Under the pieces are notes generated by a model. It did not search any database and was not told the DNA's origin. It saw only the letters and a program-made list of their open reading frames with translations. From contig CAKZQX010001094.1 of the NCBI GenBank assembly GCA_937141995.1, positions 1 to 9,685 on the forward strand: 9,685 nt of DNA, in the 5' to 3' direction. Position 1 is the stretch's first letter; every line of letters begins with the position of its first letter. The position numbers and the translations under genes are program-made. The stretch comes from an uncultured Chloroflexaceae bacterium (lineage in GTDB: Bacteria > Chloroflexota > Chloroflexia > Chloroflexales > Chloroflexaceae). This document shows, piece after piece, positions 5,762-9,685 of this stretch.

Positions 5762-6532
5762 ATGACTGTCCTCCCACCACTCCGCTTCGCTGTATGTATC
5801 GAGACGATCTTTCGTGATGTGCCCTTCGAGCAGCGGCTCGAACATATCATGGCCCAGGGGTTTTCGGCGTTTGAATTCTGGCAGCGCGATGGCAAGGATA
5901 TGAACATCACGCTGGCGCTGAAAATGGCCCTGCGGCTCGATGTCTGTGCCTTTGTGGGCAGCACCGCTGCGTTGACCGATCCGGCCCAACGCTCCAAATT
6001 CCTCGATGATATTACTCGGGCCGCCGGTCTGGCCGTCGATATGTCCTGCGAAAACCTGATTGTCTATAGCGGCCCCGCAATGCGCAATGTGCCGCGCATC
6101 CGGCAGCGCGAGAGTATTATTGAGGGGTTGCGCGAAGCGGCCCTGATTGCCGCCGATGCCGATGTGCGATTGGTGCTGGAGCCGCTTAACCGCATTGAAC
6201 ATCCGGAAAATTTCCTCTACTCCTCCGACGAAGGCTTTGAGATTATTCGTGCGGTCAATAATCCGCATGTGCGCCTGCTCTTTAACATCTATCATCAGCA
6301 GATTAGCGAGGGGAATCTCAGCATGCGCCTCTGTGAGAACATGAACCTGATTGGTCATATTCATGTGGCGGATGTACCGGGTCGTCATGAGCCCGGCACG
6401 GGTGAGATCAACTATGAGCATATTTTTGGTCTGCTGCGCGAGCAAGGGTATCGCGGCTATGTCGGCCTGGAGTATATTCCTCTGGTCGACTCGGGGGCCG
6501 GCCTGCGCGCCGTTCGGGCCATGAGTCAGTAA
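5762..6532 (+). CDS. hyi: Hydroxypyruvate isomerase-like TIM-barrel protein
   Basis: A 256-residue member of the xylose-isomerase-like/AP-endonuclease-2 TIM-barrel superfamily, closest in pattern to hydroxypyruvate isomerase (hydroxypyruvate to tartronate semialdehyde in glyoxylate/glycerate metabolism). Visible: RFAVCIETIFRDVPFEQRL at the N-terminus; LVLEPLNRIEHP (137-148, Glu140); LLFNIYHQQISEGNL (172-186); GHIHVADVPGRHEPGTGEIN (198-217, His201); and GYVGLEYIP (232-240, Glu237). The last segment is strongly Hyi-like. In relatives I recall LLFDIYHQQ, so the metal-ligand Asp is Asn175 here, an oddity treated under findings. ATG 5762 was preferred over GTG 5702 because family members begin close to RFA and AGGTG lies 5 nt upstream. 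Other sugar or keto-acid isomerase substrates are possible; the gene symbol is tentative. Confidence 0.75.
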   Translation: MTVLPPLRFAVCIETIFRDVPFEQRLEHIMAQGFSAFEFWQRDGKDMNITLALKMALRLDVCAFVGSTAALTDPAQRSKFLDDITRAAGLAVDMSCENLIVYSGPAMRNVPRIRQRESIIEGLREAALIAADADVRLVLEPLNRIEHPENFLYSSDEGFEIIRAVNNPHVRLLFNIYHQQISEGNLSMRLCENMNLIGHIHVADVPGRHEPGTGEINYEHIFGLLREQGYRGYVGLEYIPLVDSGAGLRAVRAMSQ

Positions 6533-6565
6533 CAGGAGGTACGCGGTCGTTGACCCGACGGCAGA

Positions 6566-6587
6566 TTCCGCCTCCGGCAGGGCGGAA
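6566..6587. other. Small GC-rich hairpin in the convergent spacer
   Basis: TTCCGCC (6566-6572) pairs perfectly with GGCGGAA (6581-6587) around an 8-nt loop. No T-run follows on either strand. It may contribute to ending transcription of the isomerase-like gene. Confidence 0.5.
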
Positions 6588-6596
6588 GATCTCATC

Positions 6597-6645
6597 CTTG
6601 TTCACCCAAATGTTTGCACATTGTGCAAACATTTGGGTGAACAAG
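6597..6645. repeat. Perfect 49-bp palindrome between convergent genes
   Basis: Two 24-bp arms (6597-6620 and 6622-6645) are exact reverse complements around a single central T; I checked every pair. The arms begin CTTGTTCACCC and meet at TTTGCACA-T-TGTGCAAA. It could fold into a very long hairpin in RNA from either strand or a cruciform in DNA. Lying between the ends of two convergent genes it might be a two-way terminator, but no T-run follows the stem in either direction (AAAAAC on the right of the plus strand; GATGAGATC after it on the minus strand). Confidence 0.9.
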
Positions 6646-6683
6646 AAAAACAGTACCATCTGTCAGTAACGGTTCAAGAACAG

Positions 6684-7922
6684 TCAGAGATTTGCGGTGC
6701 TCTCCGGTTGATGCCCGGCAACCGGCTCATGGGACGTTTGCCGGGGTCGGGCCTGGCGTCCCGGTAGGGTCAGTGCCAGCAGCGCCGCTATCCCGCCACA
6801 CCAGGCAACCACTTGCATGACCGTCGGCAGGCTATACCAGTCCGCCGCAATGCCGACGAGCCATGCGCCAAATGCTCCCGACGCAAAGGTGAAGCCCAGG
6901 ATCAGCCCCGCCGCGAAGCGCTGCCCCATCGGGAGCAGTTGCTGGGCATGCACCACCAGTACGCTATGCTGGCCCCCCACCAGAAAGCCCGCCAGGGCTG
7001 CTCCCAGAAAGATCAACGGTAGCCAGGGGACATGCAGGCAGAGCAGACCGGCGGGAACACTGAACAGCAGTGGAAGCACGGTGGCGGCGCGCAGGCCCAG
7101 CCGGTCGGCCACACTGCCCATCACGATATTGCCGATTGCCGCCGCCCCCATAAATGTCCCGGCCAGAATGCCAAAGATTACCGGATCCCAGCCCCGATCA
7201 GCAAAGAGCTTTGGCAGAAATGACTGGTACGCGGTCTGGATCGAGGAGCGTACCGCGACCAGCAGCATAAATGCCGGCACAGCCACACTCAACCAGCGCG
7301 CAATGCCCCGTTTCAATGCCGGGCCTGACAGTTGTTTATCGTCTGGTGACGGCTGTATCTCGGGTAGCGGAAACGGCATATTCCGCACCGTAAACAGCAG
7401 TCCCGCCGGGATGAGGGCCAGCATTGCCAGCGGCAGCACGCCCAGACTGCCGATACGCCCCAGCAACAGACCGCCGATCATCGGGCCCAGCGCCAGGCCC
7501 ATCTGCCCGCCGAAGAAAAAGACGGCGGTCGCACTGTTAGCACGATCAGGAACGGCTGCCGCCGCGCTCGCCGTACCGATCGGGTGAAACAATCCGCTTC
7601 CCAGCGGCGCAATCGCAAAACAGAGCAGCAGCACAATCCAGTTCTGCACCAGTGCCACCACGCCGAAGAAGAGTGCCAGCCAGGCCACCCCCAAACTTGC
7701 CAGCAGCACCGCCCGGTTGGGCATACGATCTGCCAGCCAGCCAAACAGTGGTTGCGAGAGGGCATTCATCAGCAGGTAAAGCGTCAGCGCAAAGCCAATC
7801 TGCGCATTGGACAGCAGCAGCGGCCCGGCCAGCACCGCCAGCAGCACCGCCCCCAGGCTGTTCAGGGTATCCACCGCAAAATGGCTCCCAACCACGGCAA
7901 GATAGAGCCGACTTCGTAACAT
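6684..7922 (-). CDS. MFS transporter, fosmidomycin-resistance (Fsr)-like subgroup
   Basis: A 412-residue integral membrane transporter with about 12 hydrophobic segments in two halves, joined by a polar loop (about 182-206) and ending in a hydrophilic tail (about 388-412). The MFS motif A between segments 2 and 3 reads GWLADRMPNR (61-70), and a second-half copy reads GSVADRLGLR (269-278). The stretch GSGLFHPIGTASAAAAV (108-124) and FFFGGQMGLALGPMIGG (135-151) recall the Fsr efflux subgroup, as does RSSIQTAYQSFLPKLF (225-240). ATG at 7920-7922 follows TAGGAG by 7 nt. The gene starts 12 bp after the amidohydrolase stop, so the two are surely co-transcribed. Export of a small toxic or signalling compound, or uptake of the hydrolase's substrate, are both plausible; no substrate can be read from sequence. 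Confidence 0.88.
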   Translation of the reverse strand: MLRSRLYLAVVGSHFAVDTLNSLGAVLLAVLAGPLLLSNAQIGFALTLYLLMNALSQPLFGWLADRMPNRAVLLASLGVAWLALFFGVVALVQNWIVLLLCFAIAPLGSGLFHPIGTASAAAAVPDRANSATAVFFFGGQMGLALGPMIGGLLLGRIGSLGVLPLAMLALIPAGLLFTVRNMPFPLPEIQPSPDDKQLSGPALKRGIARWLSVAVPAFMLLVAVRSSIQTAYQSFLPKLFADRGWDPVIFGILAGTFMGAAAIGNIVMGSVADRLGLRAATVLPLLFSVPAGLLCLHVPWLPLIFLGAALAGFLVGGQHSVLVVHAQQLLPMGQRFAAGLILGFTFASGAFGAWLVGIAADWYSLPTVMQVVAWCGGIAALLALTLPGRQARPRQTSHEPVAGHQPESTANL

Positions 7923-7934
7923 CTGGTTCTCCTA

Positions 7935-9593
7935 CTACGGCCTGCGCTCAAACAACACCTTTCCCCCGACGATTGTCATATTTACCGTGACTGCATGCAG
8001 GTCTTCCGGGCGGATCGCAAAGGGATCAACCGCGAGAATTGCCAGGTCGGCCAGCATGCCCGGCGCAAGCATCCCCTTGATGCCGGTCTCCCCACTTGCC
8101 ATGGCTGGACCAATACAGCAGGCGTGCAGCGTATCCGCCAGACTCAGGCGCTGGCTGGGATACCAACCCTCCTCCGGCGTGCCGTCGGGACGTTGTCGCG
8201 TCACCGCCGCATGAATACCCGGCCAGGGATTGAGCGGCTCCACCGGCGCATCCGAGCCGAAGGCCAGCACCGTTCCCGCCGACTTGAGTGCCTGCCAGGC
8301 ATACGCCGTTCTACAGCGCGCTCCCCAGAGTCGTTCCGCCACCTGTATGTCACTGGTGGCATGTGCCGGCTGCATCGACGCCACAACACCTAACGCAGCG
8401 AACCGCCCGATATCCTCGGGATGCAGTACCTGGGCATGCTCAATTCGATTGGGCAATGCTGGAGCACTGGCACCGGGAGAACTGCGGACTGAAGAACCAG
8501 GAACCGATTGTTGATTCTGCTGTTCTGGTTGCTGCTGCGTTTTTGCAATCGCGTCAAGCACCTTGCGATTGGCCGCGTCACCAATCGCATGCACCACAAC
8601 ACTGATCCCCCCGGCGTAGGCCTGCCGGATCAGCGTATTCAACGCTGCTTCCGGGAACATGGCGATACCCCGGCCGGCGCGCCCGGTGTAGGGTTCAAGC
8701 ATCTCGGCCGTTTCGGAGCCGAGCGAGCCGTCAGCAAAGATTTTCAGGCCACCGATGCGCAGCCAGTGATCCCCCAGCCCGCTACGCAGTCCCAGTGCCA
8801 GGGCCGCATCCAGATCCGGGCAGGCCAGATGCGCCAGGCAGCGCAACTGCAACTTGCCCTGGCTATAGAGGATCTGCAGATCGCGCAGGGTTTCACGACC
8901 ATCGCTGCTGATCGGGCTGGGCGGAATATGCACACTGGTCAGGCCATAGCTCAACGCTTCCGCCTGGGCCAGCCGCAGTGCCGCCAGCCGCTCTGCCGGG
9001 GTGGGGGTGGGAACAACGCGGCGTACAAGCTCTTGCGCGCCCTCCAGCAGGATGCCGGTTGCGTTTCCCTGCGGATCGCGTTGAATAACGCCATCTGGTG
9101 GATCGGGGGTGGTGTCGTCAATCCCTGCCAGGGCCAGCGCCTGGCTATTTACCCAGATCGAATGCCCATCCCGGCGGACAAGAATTGCCGGACGGTCAGG
9201 GCAAACCCGGTCCAGGTCAGCGCGAGTGGGCCAGTGCCCGCCCCACCGACCATGGTTCCAGCCACCGCCCTGCAACCAGGCTCCCGGCGGCAGCGTGGCT
9301 ACCTTCGCTGCAATTTGCGCCAGGGCCGCCTCCAGCGTGACGACGTTGCTCAGACGCACCCGCTGCAGCGCCAACCCATGCCAGGTGAAATGTACATGCG
9401 CATCGGTTAGACCAGGAATTACTGCCTGCCCTGCCAGATCAATCTCCGGGGCTGCATGACCCGCTGCGGCGCGAACCTCTTGCAGATCGCCTACTGCCAG
9501 TATGCGGTCATCACGGATGGCGAGTGCTGTCGCATGCGGTTGCGCCGGATTGAGCGTGTAAATCAATCCATTATAAAGTAAAAGATTTTTCAT
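7935..9593 (-). CDS. Amidohydrolase family 3 (YtcJ-like) metal-dependent hydrolase
   Basis: A 552-residue cytoplasmic metallohydrolase of the amidohydrolase superfamily. Composite beta-domain pieces lie at both ends (LLLYNGLIYTLNP at 4-16; LADLAILAVDPF at 514-525). Metal and catalytic motifs in the barrel: GLTDAHVHF (61-69, His66 and His68); LKIFADGSLGS (283-293, Lys284); VVVHAIGDAANRKV (332-345, His335); RIEHAQVLHPEDI (383-395, His386); and LAFGSDAPVEPLNPW (443-457, Asp448). The substrate is unknown; family members cleave amide, urea or related C-N bonds in small molecules. Residues 351-379 are an unusual Gln/Ser/Pro-rich insert just before the RIEHAQ motif. ATG 9591-9593 fits the family N-terminus but has no clear Shine-Dalgarno; a TTG at 9671 would add 26 residues. 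First gene of a two-gene operon with the MFS transporter. Confidence 0.88.
   Translation of the reverse strand: MKNLLLYNGLIYTLNPAQPHATALAIRDDRILAVGDLQEVRAAAGHAAPEIDLAGQAVIPGLTDAHVHFTWHGLALQRVRLSNVVTLEAALAQIAAKVATLPPGAWLQGGGWNHGRWGGHWPTRADLDRVCPDRPAILVRRDGHSIWVNSQALALAGIDDTTPDPPDGVIQRDPQGNATGILLEGAQELVRRVVPTPTPAERLAALRLAQAEALSYGLTSVHIPPSPISSDGRETLRDLQILYSQGKLQLRCLAHLACPDLDAALALGLRSGLGDHWLRIGGLKIFADGSLGSETAEMLEPYTGRAGRGIAMFPEAALNTLIRQAYAGGISVVVHAIGDAANRKVLDAIAKTQQQPEQQNQQSVPGSSVRSSPGASAPALPNRIEHAQVLHPEDIGRFAALGVVASMQPAHATSDIQVAERLWGARCRTAYAWQALKSAGTVLAFGSDAPVEPLNPWPGIHAAVTRQRPDGTPEEGWYPSQRLSLADTLHACCIGPAMASGETGIKGMLAPGMLADLAILAVDPFAIRPEDLHAVTVNMTIVGGKVLFERRP
8457..8543 (-). repeat. In-frame low-complexity insert resembling the spacer repeat
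   Basis: These 87 bases encode amidohydrolase residues 351-379, rich in Gln, Ser and Pro (for example QQQPEQQNQQSVPGSS). The minus-strand core cagaatcaacaatcgg resembles intergenic copies A, B and C, and the plus strand shares gattgttg plus nearby ttctg with 2945-2959. It may be a repeat that entered an exposed loop without breaking the frame. Confidence 0.4.
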
Positions 9594-9616
9594 GGAATTG
9601 TCGTACAAAAAGAGAA

Positions 9617-9658
9617 GCGAAAACAGGAAATGTGACACCAGTACAGTCCTGTTTCCGT
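9617..9658. promoter_or_regulatory. Imperfect inverted repeat upstream of the amidohydrolase gene
   Basis: GCGAAAACAGGA (9617-9628) and TCCTGTTTCCGT (9647-9658) are inverted with 10 of 12 positions matching, 18 bp apart, and lie 24-65 bp upstream of the start codon. It may be an operator or a leader hairpin. I found no convincing promoter boxes in the 92 bp available. Confidence 0.3.
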
Positions 9659-9685
9659 TCAACTTCGGCAAATAGAATACGGCAC

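Larger units (their letters stand above)
6534..6661. mobile_element. MITE-like 128-bp segment with 9-bp flanking repeats (tentative)
   Basis: The segment is flanked on both sides by the identical 9-mer GTCAGTAAC (6525-6533 and 6662-6670). Its own ends are imperfect inverted repeats, AGGAGGTAC (6534-6542) against the reverse complement of GTACCATCT (6653-6661), 7 of 9 matching. Inside are a small hairpin (6566-6587) and a perfect 49-bp palindrome (6597-6645), with no coding capacity. The left direct repeat overlaps the stop codon of the isomerase-like gene. A caution: GTCAGTAA also belongs to the spacer repeat family of this window, so the flanking repeat could be coincidental. Confidence 0.35.

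Noticed and set aside
6817..7587. 256-codon plus-strand frame opposite the MFS gene
   Set aside because: The translation is low-complexity (Arg, Pro, Ser, Ala) with no motif, whereas the minus-strand frame is a clear 12-segment transporter.
9594..9671. N-terminal extension of the amidohydrolase from TTG 9671, with a hydrophobic stretch that could pass for a signal peptide
   Set aside because: Family members start at the LLLYNGLIYTLNP strand, which begins right after ATG 9593. The extension has no ribosome-binding site in view and no clear cleavage site.

Overview
The window looks like a chromosomal stretch of a moderately GC-rich, peptidoglycan-making bacterium. A Chloroflexota (Chloroflexus/Roseiflexus-like) origin is my best guess from the ddl-ftsQ-ftsA-ftsZ order, the style of the proteins and the neighbouring metabolic genes. 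That assignment is inference from memory, not a database result. No tRNA, rRNA, CRISPR array, insertion sequence with transposase, or phage gene was seen.

Layout. (1) Positions 1-4205, plus strand: the end of a division/cell-wall (dcw) cluster. It holds the 3' part of a D-Ala-D-Ala ligase gene (ddl), then ftsQ, ftsA and ftsZ, separated by spacers of 68-85 bp. All three spacers carry related copies of a degenerate short repeat. (2) Positions 4206-4664: a 459-bp spacer that is not empty. A promoter with perfect consensus boxes (TTGACA, 16 bp, TATAAT) is followed by several strong stem-loops and a textbook intrinsic terminator ending near 4575. Together they predict a structured transcript of about 317 nt that I cannot match to a known RNA family. 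A second promoter with a perfect 8-bp-arm inverted repeat then leads into the next gene. (3) Positions 4665-6532, plus strand: an HMG-CoA-lyase family gene and a hydroxypyruvate-isomerase-like TIM-barrel gene. (4) Positions 6533-6683: a convergent spacer with a perfect 49-bp palindrome, inside a 128-bp segment that has MITE-like borders (9-bp direct repeats and short imperfect terminal inverted repeats). (5) Positions 6684-9593, minus strand: a two-gene unit with an amidohydrolase-3/YtcJ-like metal-dependent hydrolase upstream and an MFS transporter 12 bp downstream of it.

How the genes work together. Ddl makes the D-Ala-D-Ala dipeptide for peptidoglycan stems. FtsQ, FtsA and FtsZ build the divisome: FtsZ forms the ring, FtsA tethers it to the membrane through its C-terminal amphipathic helix, and FtsQ connects to the periplasmic synthesis machinery. 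The HMG-CoA-lyase homologue fits branched-chain (leucine) carbon breakdown. The isomerase-like protein fits hydroxypyruvate/glyoxylate or sugar metabolism, but one of its expected metal ligands reads Asn instead of Asp. The minus-strand pair suggests uptake or export of a small compound coupled to its hydrolysis; the substrate is unknown.

The points most worth a second look are the putative ncRNA cassette after ftsZ, the MITE-like palindrome element at the hyi stop codon, and the repeat family that fills the dcw spacers and seems to appear in frame inside the amidohydrolase gene.
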